Part shown: positions 16,623-25,667 of the stretch, in pieces
Layout of the letters: each line of letters begins with the position of its first letter
How positions within the stretch are numbered: position 1 is the first letter of the stretch
NCBI RefSeq assembly: GCF_025717065.2
Contig: NZ_JAOVZO020000020.1
Span: forward strand, 682,001 to 746,000
Length of the DNA: 64,000 bases
Direction of reading: 5' to 3'
DNA from: Tahibacter soli
Lineage (GTDB): Bacteria; Pseudomonadota; Gammaproteobacteria; Xanthomonadales; Rhodanobacteraceae
Made by a program: the position numbers and the translations under genes
The notes under the pieces: model-generated
What the model was told of the DNA's origin: nothing
What the model saw: the letters and a program-made list of their open reading frames with translations, nothing else
Database searches by the model: none

Positions 16623-19096
16623 ACGTCTTCGCCTTCGCCGCGCGCGCGCTCCGGCGCGAGTTTCGCCACGGCGAGCTGCGCACGCTCGCCGCGGCGCTCG
16701 TGCTCGCGGTCGCCGCGCTCACGGCGGTGACCACGCTCGGTCAGCGCGTCGAGCGCGCGATCGTCGCGAGCGCGGCCGAACTCATCGGCGGCGATCTCGG
16801 CGTCGCGGCGCGCCGCGCGATCGCGCCGGAGTTCGCCGACCGCGCCGCGCAGCTCGGCCTGGCGACCAATCGCAGCGCCGAGTTTCCGAGCGTCGTGTTC
16901 GCCGGCGGCAAGAGCCAGCTCGCGCAGGTGTTCGCGACCGATCCGCACTATCCGCTGCGCGGTACGCTCACCGTGCGCGACGCCGCGGGCGCCGACCGCA
17001 CGGCCGGCGCGCCGCCGGCCGGTTCGGTCTATGCCGACCGGCTGGTGCTCGCCGCGCTCGGCATCGGCGTCGGCGATACGCTCGAACTCGCCGGCAGGCC
17101 GCTCAGAGTGGACGGCGAAATCGTGCGCCAGCCCGACGGCGGGCAGATGTTCTCGCTCGCGCCGCGCCTGATCGCCGCGATCGCCGACGCCGAAAGCGGC
17201 GGCCTGCTCGCGGTCGGCAGCCGCGCGCGGCACAAGCTGATGGTCGCGGGTACGCCCGACGCGCTGGAGCAGTTCCAGTCGTTCGCCAAGCCGAAGCTCG
17301 CCGACGGCGCGCAGCTCGTCACGGTCGGCGAGGCGCAGCAGAACCTGCGCACGGCGTTCGAGCGCGGTGAGGCGTTTCTGCGCCTCGCGGCGCTCTTGTC
17401 GGCGCTGCTGTCGGGCATCGCGGTCGCGCTCGCCGCGCAGCGCTACGCGCGACGCAAGATCGACGAGGTGGCGCTCCTGCGCGCGCTCGGCCTCGGCAAG
17501 CGCGACGTGCTCGCCACGCTGTCGCTCACCTTGCTGTTTCTCGGCCTGCCCGCGTGCCTGATCGGCGCCGGCGTCGGCCTCGCGCTGCAGGAATCGGTGC
17601 TGCGCTACGCGGGCGATCTGTTGCCCGGCGCGCCGCCGCCGCTGAGCCTTCTGCCCGCGCTCGCGGCCATCGCGATCGGCCTCGCCGTGCTCGCCGGCTT
17701 CGCGCTGCCGCCGCTCGCGCGCCTGCGCGACGTGCCGCCGGTGCGCGTGTTCCAGCGCGCCGTCGCGCTGCGCCCGCGCCGCTTCGACGTGCTGTATCTC
17801 GTGCCGCCGCTCGTCGCGTTCGGCCTGATCGCGACGCAGAGCGGCAGCGCGCGCATCGCGTCGGCGCTCGGCGGCAGTCTCGTCGGCGTCGCCGCGATCA
17901 CGCTCGCCGCCGGCTTCGCGCTGATCTTCCTCATGCGCCGGCTCGGCCAGCGCCTGCCCGGCGCGCTGCGCTTCGGCCTCGCCAATCTCGCGCGGCGCCG
18001 CACGCTGAGCCTGATCCAGGCCACCGCGCTCGCGCTGTCGTTCACGTCGCTGCTCGTGCTCGCGATCGTCGGCCCGGGCCTCCTCGCCGCGTGGCGCGCC
18101 GACCTGCCGCCGGAGACGCCGAACCATTTCCTGTTGAACCTGCAGAGCGATCAGCGCGACGACGTGACGCGCCGGCTCGCCGAAGCGGGGGCGCGGAACC
18201 TGAACCTGCTGCCGCTCGCGGTCGGCAAGCTCGTCGCGATCAACGGGCAGCCGCCGCGCGCGGAAGACTACGAAGACCGCCGCGCGGCCGGCTGGATCAA
18301 CGGAGAAATGCGGCTGTCGTGGAGCGATACGCTGCCCGAGTCGAACAAGCTGCGCGAAGGAAAGTGGTTCGACGGCACGGCCACGACGCCGCAGGCGTCG
18401 GTCGAGCGCGTCTGGGTGGACATGTTCCATCTGAAGATCGGCGACACGATGACGATGCGCGTGGGCGAGCGCGAAATCGTCGCGACGATTTCAAACGTGC
18501 GCGAAGCCGACTGGACGTCGTTCCGCGTGAACTTCTTCGTGCTGCTCGACCCCGCCACCGCCGCGAGCCTGCCGCACAGCCACATCGCGAGCTTCTGGCT
18601 GCCGTCCGAGCGCGCGACGGCGATGCAGGCGCTGTCGCGGCAATACACGAACCTGTCGCTGATCGACATCGACGCGATCCTCGATCGCGTGCGCGACATC
18701 ATCGACCAGGTGACCCGCGCCGTGACCGCCGTGCTCGGTTTCAGCCTCGTCGCGGGCCTCCTCGTGCTGATCGCCGCGCTCAACGTCAGCGCCGAGGAAC
18801 GGCGGTTCGAAACGGCGCTGCTGCGCACGCTCGGCGCGGGTCGCGGACAGCTCGCGGCGACGGTGCTCGGCGAGTTCGCGCTGCTCGGCCTCGTCGCGGG
18901 CCTCATCGCCGCGGGCGGCGCGATCGCGGCCGGCATTTCGCTCGGTCGCGGCGTGTTCCGCATCGCCTGGACGCCCGACGCGGCGCCGTTCGCGCTCGGT
19001 GTCGCGCTCGCCATCGCGCTGGTCACGCTCGCCGGCTGGCTCGGCACGCGCGCGATCGCGCGCACGTCGCCGCTCCTGGTCCTGCGCAAGGAGTGA
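16619..19096 (+). CDS. ybbP: YbbP-like FtsX/MacB-family ABC permease
   Basis: An 825-residue inner-membrane permease with two FtsX-type units. It has an N-terminal helix (TLAAALVLAVAALTAVTTL), a periplasmic MacB-like domain, helices from about 255 to 440, a second periplasmic domain (about 500-690), and four C-terminal helices ending SPLLVLRKE. The sequence VALLRALGLGKRDVL and its C-terminal partner ALLRTLGAGRGQL are the coupling-helix regions typical of these permeases. It overlaps ybbA by four bases, so the two make one transporter. Confidence 0.9.
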   Translation: MNVFAFAARALRREFRHGELRTLAAALVLAVAALTAVTTLGQRVERAIVASAAELIGGDLGVAARRAIAPEFADRAAQLGLATNRSAEFPSVVFAGGKSQLAQVFATDPHYPLRGTLTVRDAAGADRTAGAPPAGSVYADRLVLAALGIGVGDTLELAGRPLRVDGEIVRQPDGGQMFSLAPRLIAAIADAESGGLLAVGSRARHKLMVAGTPDALEQFQSFAKPKLADGAQLVTVGEAQQNLRTAFERGEAFLRLAALLSALLSGIAVALAAQRYARRKIDEVALLRALGLGKRDVLATLSLTLLFLGLPACLIGAGVGLALQESVLRYAGDLLPGAPPPLSLLPALAAIAIGLAVLAGFALPPLARLRDVPPVRVFQRAVALRPRRFDVLYLVPPLVAFGLIATQSGSARIASALGGSLVGVAAITLAAGFALIFLMRRLGQRLPGALRFGLANLARRRTLSLIQATALALSFTSLLVLAIVGPGLLAAWRADLPPETPNHFLLNLQSDQRDDVTRRLAEAGARNLNLLPLAVGKLVAINGQPPRAEDYEDRRAAGWINGEMRLSWSDTLPESNKLREGKWFDGTATTPQASVERVWVDMFHLKIGDTMTMRVGEREIVATISNVREADWTSFRVNFFVLLDPATAASLPHSHIASFWLPSERATAMQALSRQYTNLSLIDIDAILDRVRDIIDQVTRAVTAVLGFSLVAGLLVLIAALNVSAEERRFETALLRTLGAGRGQLAATVLGEFALLGLVAGLIAAGGAIAAGISLGRGVFRIAWTPDAAPFALGVALAIALVTLAGWLGTRAIARTSPLLVLRKE

Positions 19097-19194
19097 GCGG
19101 CGGTTCGCAACGCCCGTGCATGCGTCTTGCCAAGCCCGGGCGACGCTCATAAGGTGCGGCTCAGGTCGGAACGAACGCACGTCAGGGACTACGC

Positions 19195-19515
19195 ATGAGC
19201 TACGCCGAGAAACGCCGCCACCCGCGCCTGTCCGTTTTCTCGGCGGCGATGATCGTCGTCGAGGACGACGGCTTCCTGAGCGAAGTGCAGGATCTGTCGC
19301 AAGGCGGCGCGCGCGTGGCGATGCCGCGCAACTGGCACGCGCCGGGCGGAACGGAGTGCAAGCTGTTCCTGATCTTCGACCAGGAAACGGTGATCGGCCT
19401 GCGCGTGCGCGTCGTGCGCGTCGGCAAGGAAGACCTCGGCCTCGAATTCATGCAGGGGCAGGAAGCGCGCGTCGCGCAGCTGTTGTACGAGTCGCGGTTT
19501 CAGGATCAGGAATAG
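19195..19515 (+). CDS. PilZ-domain protein (predicted c-di-GMP binding)
   Basis: A 106-residue single-domain PilZ protein. The two canonical binding signatures are visible: EKRRHPRLS near the N-terminus (RxxxR class) and DLSQGGARV about 30 residues later (D/NxSxxG class). This predicts cyclic-di-GMP binding. The protein could be an adaptor for type IV pili or motility, consistent with pilus genes elsewhere in the window, but the partner is unknown. It stands alone between ybbP and a palindromic repeat. Confidence 0.88.
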   Translation: MSYAEKRRHPRLSVFSAAMIVVEDDGFLSEVQDLSQGGARVAMPRNWHAPGGTECKLFLIFDQETVIGLRVRVVRVGKEDLGLEFMQGQEARVAQLLYESRFQDQE

Positions 19516-19542
19516 CCGCGCGCTGCCGCCCGAACTTCAGAC

Positions 19543-19679
19543 TCCCTCTCCCCCAAGCTCGCTTGGGGGAGAGGGTCGGGGTGAGGGGGCGGCGCCAGGA
19601 TCTGCGTTACGCTCGCGGCATTGCCGGACGCATCCCCCTCACCCCACCCTCTCCCCCAAGCAAGCTTGGGGGAGAGGGC
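19543..19679. repeat. REP-like palindromic element, two hairpins
   Basis: Inverted repeats at 19544-19575 and 19647-19678, each CCCTCTCCCCCAAGC / GCTTGGGGGAGAGGG, in opposite flanking context around a 70-bp spacer. It lies between the PilZ gene stop and the DMT-like gene start, and occupies nearly the whole intergenic region. Confidence 0.85.
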
Positions 19680-19695
19680 CTGAAGAGCACTCCGC

Positions 19696-20034
19696 ATGAA
19701 CGCCTACCTCACGCCGATCCTGCTGCTGATCGCCTCGAACGTCTTCATGACGTTCGCCTGGTACGGCCATCTGAAATTCACCGGCCGGCCGCTGTGGATC
19801 GTCATCCTCGTCAGCTGGGGCATCGCGTTCTTCGAATACTGCCTGCAGGTGCCGGCTAACCGCGCGGGCATCGCCGTCTACAACCCGGCGCAGCTGAAGA
19901 CGATCCAGGAGATCATCACGCTCGTCGTGTTCGTCGCGTTTTCGGTGTGGTATCTCGACGCGCCGATCAAGTGGAACCACATGGTCGGATTCGGCCTGAT
20001 CGTCGCCGCGTCGTTTTTTATCTTTATGGACTAA
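19696..20034 (+). CDS. DMT-family (DUF486) small membrane protein
   Basis: A 112-residue protein with four predicted membrane helices. Diagnostic stretches are SNVFMTFAWYGHLKF, VSWGIAFFEYCLQVPANR and AQLKTIQEIITLVVF, which match the DUF486/DMT-like family of unknown function. The start follows directly after the palindromic repeat (17 bases). Its TAA stop overlaps the stop of the convergent monooxygenase-like gene. Confidence 0.85.
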   Translation: MNAYLTPILLLIASNVFMTFAWYGHLKFTGRPLWIVILVSWGIAFFEYCLQVPANRAGIAVYNPAQLKTIQEIITLVVFVAFSVWYLDAPIKWNHMVGFGLIVAASFFIFMD

Positions 20035-20345
20035 TCGACGCCGATCTCGTCGAACGTGCCGAGCGCGACTTCGCGCTTCGCGAATCCTTCGCACAGCGCA
20101 TCGAGAGCACGGTATTCGTCGCCGAAGTTCAGGCGAAACGCCTTGTACGCCGACTCGTCGATCCAGCGGTCGATCGTGACGTAGCGTTCGGACATGTCGC
20201 GGTCGCGCAGCAGCAGCGTCTGCACGTAGCCCGGCGCACGGCGGAACAGCCGCACCCAGGTGCCGCCGTCGGCGTAGTGGCGCTCGAATTCGTCGCGGCG
20301 TTCGGCCGGGACGTGGAACTCCCAGATGTACGCGTAGCCGCTCAT
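20031..20345 (-). CDS. Antibiotic biosynthesis monooxygenase-like (dimeric alpha-beta barrel) protein
   Basis: A 104-residue protein with the ferredoxin-like dimeric alpha-beta barrel pattern: YAYIWEFHVPAERRDEFERHY, a central GYVQTLLLRD, and RYVTIDRWIDESAYKAF. Such proteins include ABM-type monooxygenases and heme-degradation relatives, but many have no known substrate. It lies 13 bases downstream of the DUF962 gene, so the two are probably co-transcribed. I infer no role in an antibiotic pathway. Confidence 0.75.
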   Translation of the reverse strand: MSGYAYIWEFHVPAERRDEFERHYADGGTWVRLFRRAPGYVQTLLLRDRDMSERYVTIDRWIDESAYKAFRLNFGDEYRALDALCEGFAKREVALGTFDEIGVD

Positions 20346-20358
20346 CGACGGACCGCCG

Positions 20359-20664
20359 TCAAAAGCGGATGCGGCCCGTCAGCATGTCCTTGAGCATCAC
20401 CCAGTCGCCGAGAAAGCTGTAGAACGGATGCTGGAAGGTCGCGGGCCGGTTCTTCTCGAAGAAGAAATGTCCGACCCAGGCGAAGCCGTAGCCGGAGAAC
20501 AGCGCGCCGAGCAGCCACCACGCGTTGCCGCGCACGATCGCGAGCGCGAGAAACGCCAGCGCGAACGCGCTGCCGACGTAGTGCAGCCGGCGGCACGTCG
20601 GATTCGCGTGCTCGGACAGGTAGTACGGATAGAACTCGCGGAAGGTCGCGTAGGGTTTGGACAT
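20359..20664 (-). CDS. DUF962 / Mpo1-like membrane protein
   Basis: A 101-residue protein with the DUF962 signature: FYPYYLSEHANPTCRRLHYVG, two central hydrophobic helices, then GYGFAWVGHFFFEKNRPATF and HPFYSFLGDWVMLKDML. Yeast Mpo1 in this family is an iron-dependent dioxygenase of 2-hydroxy fatty acids; the histidine pattern here agrees with that. Bacterial function is unproven. Confidence 0.85.
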   Translation of the reverse strand: MSKPYATFREFYPYYLSEHANPTCRRLHYVGSAFALAFLALAIVRGNAWWLLGALFSGYGFAWVGHFFFEKNRPATFQHPFYSFLGDWVMLKDMLTGRIRF

Positions 20665-20811
20665 GACGCGCTCGCTGGTGTCGTTGCCGCCTCGATTCTG
20701 CGACGCGGCGCCGGTCGGAACAAGTGAACGCGCGGCAACGCTGCGGCACCCGCGTCAACGCGCCGCGGCACGCCGCGTTCTTGCATGCACACCCACCGAG
20801 GAGTTCCTCTC

Positions 20812-21228
20812 ATGCGCAGCAAGACTCTGATGTTCCTCGCCGTCGCCCTGATCGGCGCCGCCACCGCCGGCGGCTATGCCACGGCGCAATCGACCGCGAC
20901 CGACCCGACGACGACCGCCACCGACCCCGGCGCCGGCACGATGCGCCCGCACCGCAGCCGTTTCGCGCGCAACGCGGCGATGGCGAACGACCCGGTGCAC
21001 GCGGTCAAGCGCAACATGATCCAGCTCGAACGCCTGTACCTGCTCGACGGCCGCGCCAAGGACGTGCCGGCGCTGTACCAGGATCTGCTCTCGCGCACGC
21101 AGAACGCCGATCTGCGCAGCTTCGCCTACGCGCGCATCGCCCGGCAGCAGGCGCGGCCGACCAATCCGTCGCAGGTGATCGCGACCGTCAAGCAGGCGCT
21201 CGACGAGAACCTGTCGCGCGTGCAGTAA
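20812..21228 (+). CDS. Secreted protein of unknown function
   Basis: A 138-residue protein with a clear signal peptide (MRSKTLMFLAVALIGAATAG, cleaved near ATAQS). A low-complexity Thr/Asp/Pro stretch follows, then an alpha-helical C-terminal half (HAVKRNMIQLERLYLLDGRAK). I do not recognise a family. The start was chosen because GAGGAG lies seven bases upstream of it and because it begins the signal peptide. Confidence 0.7.
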   Translation: MRSKTLMFLAVALIGAATAGGYATAQSTATDPTTTATDPGAGTMRPHRSRFARNAAMANDPVHAVKRNMIQLERLYLLDGRAKDVPALYQDLLSRTQNADLRSFAYARIARQQARPTNPSQVIATVKQALDENLSRVQ

Positions 21229-21387
21229 CCGCCGCGCCGAATCGTGGCCGCGGCGCGCCGAAACGAGCAGCACCGCACCTTTCGGCACAAGCAACCAAAC
21301 CGGCCTTCGCTGCATCTTAGTAACCGGACGCGGATCTCCTACCGCGCTCCACCCCACGGGGAGCCGCCCCCATCGGCGCCCCGGCTC

Positions 21388-21526
21388 GAGGCGGGTACCA
21401 AACCCCTGGTACCCGCCTCGTCTTTGCGGCGCCTTGTGTATCCGTGCACGGGCTTCGTCGATTCCGCGGACCCCCACAGCCCCTGCTGACGCTGCCGCGT
21501 CAGCCGCCCCCTTAACTTAAGGGGGC
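21388..21526. repeat. Strong hairpins in the 635-bp gap before the RiPP cluster
   Basis: Three perfect hairpins occur in otherwise gene-free sequence (21229-21863): 21388-21419 (GAGGCGGGTACCA / TGGTACCCGCCTC, loop 6), 21485-21504 (GCTGACGC/GCGTCAGC) and 21506-21526 (GCCCCCTTAA-C-TTAAGGGGGC). The first may terminate the upstream secreted-protein gene; it is followed by GTCTTTG, a weak T-run. I see no gene in the remainder. Confidence 0.6.
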
Positions 21527-21863
21527 TCCGAAGGCACCGTCGTCGCGATCTTTTTCGCTGTTCGGACTTCATGCGATTGTTTGCCGCTTCGTTCGTCGGT
21601 GCGGGTTTGATTTACGGGCGGGTTTTATCGTTCCAACGCGCGGTCGTGCGACTTCGCGCGCAGCATCGGCAACGGTTCGTGCACTTGTTCAATACGCGAG
21701 CTTGCATCAAAGCGCATATTGAGCAACCTTGCATCCTGGATTTTGACTAGACTCGTCTTCGTACGACGTGGCCTCGCGGGGGCGCCATGGCGTTCGCGGC
21801 GAGTCCTCTGTCGCCGGTCCAGTGTTGTATGCCGTTCCGGCCGTCACGGAGCCTCGCCGTTCC

Positions 21864-22523
21864 ATGCCCGTATCGGATTCCGCCATGCTGTCGTTGCTGT
21901 TCATCGCCTCGGTCTGCCTGCCGGCGCTCGTCTGCGCGCTGTTTCTGCATCGCCTGCTGCGCGCGCAGCGGCCGCCTCGCCGTCGGCGGATATCCACCGG
22001 CCGCCGCCTGCTGCGCACGGGCAAGCTGCGTTCGCGCCGGCGTACCGCCGGCGGCGAGCATCGCGTCGCCGCGCTCGCCATCGGCGGCTCGCACGAAGAA
22101 TACGAAACGCGCACGCCGCGCCGCTCGGCGGTCGAAGCCGCGCCGGCGCCGAACGTCGCTTCCGCGCGCCGCGAGCCGTCGCGCGACGCGGAGTTCCGCC
22201 ATGCGCTCGTCGTCCTGATGTTCGACGCGCTCGAATGCTGGGAACGCAGCGGCGGCACGCGCATCACGCTCGCCGAACGCAGCGGCATCTGGCACGTCAC
22301 CTGCGACGACGGCCGCCTGCGCGTGCGTTCGATGGAGCGATACCTGAGCCTCGCGCGCCTGCCCAAACAGCCGCGCTGGCGCGACGTCGTGCGCAGCGCG
22401 CACTACGTGTTGTCGCACGCGCCGCTGGCCGACGACGACCGCTCGCGCGTACTCGCCGCCGAGGAAAAAGTACGCACGCTCGCGCGGCGGCGCGCGTTCG
22501 GCGGCGGCGAACGCCAGCCGTAG
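21864..22523 (+). CDS. Unknown protein with N-terminal membrane helix, next to RiPP cluster
   Basis: About 219 residues with one hydrophobic segment at the start (MLSLLFIASVCLPALVCALF), an Arg-rich linker, and a compact C-terminal domain of about 100 residues (FRHALVVLMFDALECWERSG, then TLAERSGIWHVTCDDGRLRV). I do not recognise the family. It is convergent with the last precursor gene, separated from it by a bidirectional hairpin. The exact start is uncertain: no strong ribosome site precedes it, and an ATG 96 bases upstream is also in frame. Confidence 0.55.
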   Translation: MPVSDSAMLSLLFIASVCLPALVCALFLHRLLRAQRPPRRRRISTGRRLLRTGKLRSRRRTAGGEHRVAALAIGGSHEEYETRTPRRSAVEAAPAPNVASARREPSRDAEFRHALVVLMFDALECWERSGGTRITLAERSGIWHVTCDDGRLRVRSMERYLSLARLPKQPRWRDVVRSAHYVLSHAPLADDDRSRVLAAEEKVRTLARRRAFGGGERQP

Positions 22524-22550
22524 CGTTCTCCGGCTCGCGCCGGAGAACGC
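22523..22550. terminator. Bidirectional hairpin at 3' end of RiPP cluster
   Basis: A perfect 12-bp stem, GCGTTCTCCGGC / GCCGGAGAACGC, with loop TCGC. It overlaps the stop region of the convergent unknown gene and lies 12 bases beyond the stop of precursor A7. The position suits a shared terminator, although no T-run follows. Confidence 0.6.
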
Positions 22551-22562
22551 GACCAACATGCG

Positions 22563-22856
22563 TCAGACCGTATGCGTCGGCGGATTCGTACCGGTGCCGC
22601 CGGTGCCCGTCCCACCGGTCCCCGTTCCCGTGCCGGTACAGGCGCCGGTCGGGCAACCCTGCGTCTGCGGCGGCGGACAGCCGACGCTTTCGGTCCCCGT
22701 GTTGCAATCGTCGGCGCACGAGAAATAGCGCGTCAGGCACATTTGATCCCACGCGGTTTCGCAGGCGGCGCGCGAATCGGCGCCACCGCCGACATGCCGG
22801 GTCTCCTGCGCGGTCAGCACGCGCAGCGTTTCTTTGGACAATGCGATTTTCTTCAT
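22563..22856 (-). CDS. Lanthipeptide-like precursor A7
   Basis: A 97-residue precursor. The leader, residues 1-25, is MKKIALSKETLRVLTAQE then TRHVGGG, ending at a double-Gly site. The 72-residue core has seven Cys, all in its first two thirds (AACETAWDQMC, FSCADDC, VGCPPPQ, QGCPTGAC). It ends in a Thr-Gly repeat (TGTGTGTGGTGTGGTGT) without Cys. Under LanB the many Thr could be dehydrated, but the tail cannot form lanthionine rings with its own Cys. GGGGAT precedes the start. It is the last gene of the cluster. Confidence 0.85.
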   Translation of the reverse strand: MKKIALSKETLRVLTAQETRHVGGGADSRAACETAWDQMCLTRYFSCADDCNTGTESVGCPPPQTQGCPTGACTGTGTGTGGTGTGGTGTNPPTHTV

Positions 22857-23051
22857 CGTTATCCCCGTGTCCGTGGACGAGCGGCGCGCCGTCGCGGAAC
22901 GCCGCGCCTCGCCGCGGTCGCGGCGAGGCGGATACGAGAATAGATGCTCGAACTTCCACACTTTCAATACGCGGCAGCGCGCCGGGACGAAACGCACCGC
23001 CGTGTATTTCGCGGTGCGCCGTCTCCCGGACGAGCCCGCCTGTGCCTTGCG

Positions 23052-23315
23052 TCAGACGTCCGGGCACGCGCAGCGCGCGCGCGGATTGTTCGTCGTCGCC
23101 GGCGGGCAATCGGCCGTGCCGCAGGCGCAGGTGCCGGTGCAGGCGCACGTGTTCGTGCAGTTCGCGGTATAGCAGGTTGCCGTGTCTTCGCACTCGGGCA
23201 TCTGCGACGTCGGACACCGCGTGCGCGGCATCGTGATCGCGCCGCCGGCGATCATGCCGGTTTCCTGCGCCGTCAACACGCGCAGCGTCTGCTTCGACAA
23301 CGAGATCTTCTTCAT
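23052..23315 (-). CDS. Lanthipeptide-like precursor A6
   Basis: An 87-residue precursor with leader MKKISLSKQTLRVLTAQE and TGMIAGG, cleavage after residue 25. The 62-residue core has 11 Cys, the densest of the seven, in patterns such as CYTANCTNTCACTGTCACG and RARCACPDV, interleaved with Thr. AGGAGA is eight bases before the ATG. It lies about 190 bases downstream of the exporter gene and probably has its own promoter. A 195-bp gap with a small stem-loop (22993-23018, CGCACCGC/GCGGTGCG) separates it from A7. Confidence 0.87.
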   Translation of the reverse strand: MKKISLSKQTLRVLTAQETGMIAGGAITMPRTRCPTSQMPECEDTATCYTANCTNTCACTGTCACGTADCPPATTNNPRARCACPDV

Positions 23316-23438
23316 CGGGTTCTCCTGTTTCAGGGGGAGTCGCGATCCCACGGCGGGATGCCGGCAGGCCGCGCGTCGCCGCGCGGCCCAAAGAAGCTGC
23401 GCGAGCATACGCCCGAATCATGATTTTTTCACATATCT

Positions 23439-23467
23439 TTTTTACCGCGACGGCCACATTGCAACAA
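23439..23467 (-). promoter_or_regulatory. Candidate promoter for precursors A6-A7
   Basis: Reading the minus strand: TTGTTG (23467-23462), a 17-base spacer, then TAAAAA (23444-23439). It lies in the only AT-rich patch between the exporter stop and A6, about 125 bases from the A6 start. Four of six -10 positions match consensus, the -35 is weaker. If real, A6 and A7 can be made independently of the main operon. Confidence 0.4.
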
Positions 23468-23501
23468 AACCGTGACGCAGTACCTGCTGCGGCGCAGCAA
23501 G

Positions 23502-25646
23502 CTACGCGGCGCCGATACGCCCCTTGCCGGTCGGCACCGCGCGATCGCCCTGCAGGCGTTCGAGCATGATCTGGCGATCGGCCGATCGGATGGTTTCGGG
23601 GCGGTGCGCGACGATCACGCGCGTCAGCGCCAGCCGACGCACCGCGTCGCCGACGAGCCGCTCGTTGTCGACGTCGAGATGGCTCGTCGCCTCGTCGAGA
23701 AACAGCAGGCGCGGCTCCTTGTACAGCGCGCGCGCCAGCAGCAGGCGCTGCTTCTGTCCGCCGGACAGCGCCGTGCCCATGTCGCCGACGAGCGTCTGGT
23801 AGCGCATCGGCATCGCGAGCACGTCGTCGTGGATCGCCGCGAGCCGCGCGCAGCGTTCGATCGCGGCGGTGTCGGGCTGCGGATCGAAAAAGGCGATGTT
23901 CTCGGCGATGGAACCGGCGAACAACTGGTCTTCCTGCATGACCGCGGCGACGCGCCGCCGGTATGCCGCCGGGCCGAGCGAGAAGATCGACACGCCGTCG
24001 ACGAGGATGTCGCCCGACGTCGGCTGGATCAGCCCCAGCATCAGCTTCACGAGCGTCGTCTTGCCGCAGCCGGACGGCCCGGTGATCGCGACCGATTCGC
24101 CCGGCCGGATCTCGAAGCTCACGCGATCGAGCACGAGCGGATCGTTGTCGGCGTAGCGGAACGTGAGGTCGCGCACTTCGAGCGCCGCGGCGCCCTCGAC
24201 CGCTTCGGACGCGTAGCTCGGCGAGGTGTTCTCGCGCTCGGTCAGCACGATGTCGGCCAGACGCTCGGCCTGCAGCCGCAGCATGGACAGCTCAACGCCG
24301 CGGTCGATCAGCGTCGATACGCGCGTGGCGAACGTCGCCTTGTACGCCATGAACGCGAACAGCATGCCGAGCGTCAGCGACTTGTCGAGCACGAGCTGCG
24401 CGCCGAGAAACACGATCAGCACGTTCTCGACCATGAACAACAGGCTGTTGAGGAATCGCGACAACAGGCTCAGCTTCTGCGTGCGCAGCGAGCGGTTGGT
24501 CGTCTCGACCATGAGATTCATCCAGCGCGCCTGGCGATCGTTTTCGCGGCTGAACAGCTTGATCGACTGGATTCCGCGGATCGTCTCGAGCAGCGTGCTC
24601 TCCTGCTTGGCGCCGAGCACGATCTGTTCTTCGGCCAGTTCACGCATGAGCCGGTACAGGCCCACGCGCAACGCGCCGTATGCGACCACCGCGCAGATCG
24701 TGATCACGGCCAGGCGCGGGCTGTACATCAGCATCATCGTGAGCGTGATCACCGCCATGATGCCGTCGAGGATCGCCTCGACGAACGTGCCGGTCAGCGT
24801 GCGCTGGATCGATTCGATCGAACCGAAGCGCGACACGACGTCGCCGAGGTGGCGCTTTTCGAAGTACGCGATCGGCAGCCGGATCATGTGCGCGAACACG
24901 TTCGACATCCACTGCACGTTGAGCGACGTGCCGAGGCGGATGACGGCCCAGCCGCGGAAGATGCTGACCGACGCCTGGACCAGCCCGAGCAGCAGAAAAC
25001 CGATCGCGAGCGTCGCCAGCAGGCTGCGGTCGCCCGAGACGATCGCCTGGTCGACGACCCACTGCATCAGGAGCGGCGCGAGCAGCGCGAACGTTTCGAG
25101 CGCGAGCGCGAGGCACAGCAGCTGCGCGACCGCGCCGCGGAAGCCGATCGTCTTGCCGATCAGCTGGCGCAGGCTGACGTCGCGCTTGGCTTCGCGCGGC
25201 GAGAAGCCCGGCGTGGGCGTGAGTTCCAGCGCGACGCCGGTGAAATGCTTCGAGGCTTCCTCGAGCGACATCGTGCGGCGGCCGAAGCCCGGGTCGTTGA
25301 ACGTGATGCGCTTGTCGTCGGCGGCGACGAGCACGACGAAGTGGTTCAGATCCCAGTGCAGCACGCACGGCAGCTGCAGCGCGCTCAGGTGATCGAGCTC
25401 CAGGCGCAGCGGTCGCGCGGCGAAATCGAGCGAGGCGGCGATGCTCATGAGGTCCGACAGCGTCGAACCTTTCAGCGAAATGGAAAATTTCGCACGCAGG
25501 CCGGCGAGATCGACCTCGTGGCCGTGGTGCGCGGCGATCATCGCCAGACACGCAAGGCCGCATTCGGCGGCTTCGGTCTGCATCATGACCGGCACGCGGC
25601 GGCGCCTGCGCAGGCCGAGTTCGAGTTGTTCGAGTATGCGTGACAT
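23502..25646 (-). CDS. lanT: Peptidase-containing ABC exporter (LanT/PCAT) for the precursor family
   Basis: A bifunctional transporter that cuts leaders after a double-Gly and exports the core peptide. The 714 residues comprise an N-terminal C39 cysteine peptidase (about 15-140) with Gln23, Cys29 (QTEAAECG), His102 (HWDLNHFVV) and Asp118 (NDPGFG). They are followed by a six-helix membrane domain (about 160-440) and an ABC ATPase domain: Walker A GPSGCGKTT near 520, signature LSGGQKQRL near 625, Walker B LLFLDEATSHLD near 650. All catalytic residues are present. The leaders of all seven precursors end in GG at residue 25, matching this peptidase type. Upstream of it a large repeat array separates the adaptor gene. 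Confidence 0.95.
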   Translation of the reverse strand: MSRILEQLELGLRRRRRVPVMMQTEAAECGLACLAMIAAHHGHEVDLAGLRAKFSISLKGSTLSDLMSIAASLDFAARPLRLELDHLSALQLPCVLHWDLNHFVVLVAADDKRITFNDPGFGRRTMSLEEASKHFTGVALELTPTPGFSPREAKRDVSLRQLIGKTIGFRGAVAQLLCLALALETFALLAPLLMQWVVDQAIVSGDRSLLATLAIGFLLLGLVQASVSIFRGWAVIRLGTSLNVQWMSNVFAHMIRLPIAYFEKRHLGDVVSRFGSIESIQRTLTGTFVEAILDGIMAVITLTMMLMYSPRLAVITICAVVAYGALRVGLYRLMRELAEEQIVLGAKQESTLLETIRGIQSIKLFSRENDRQARWMNLMVETTNRSLRTQKLSLLSRFLNSLLFMVENVLIVFLGAQLVLDKSLTLGMLFAFMAYKATFATRVSTLIDRGVELSMLRLQAERLADIVLTERENTSPSYASEAVEGAAALEVRDLTFRYADNDPLVLDRVSFEIRPGESVAITGPSGCGKTTLVKLMLGLIQPTSGDILVDGVSIFSLGPAAYRRRVAAVMQEDQLFAGSIAENIAFFDPQPDTAAIERCARLAAIHDDVLAMPMRYQTLVGDMGTALSGGQKQRLLLARALYKEPRLLFLDEATSHLDVDNERLVGDAVRRLALTRVIVAHRPETIRSADRQIMLERLQGDRAVPTGKGRIGAA

Positions 25647-25667
25647 CCGGTCTCTCGTTGCTCTCGA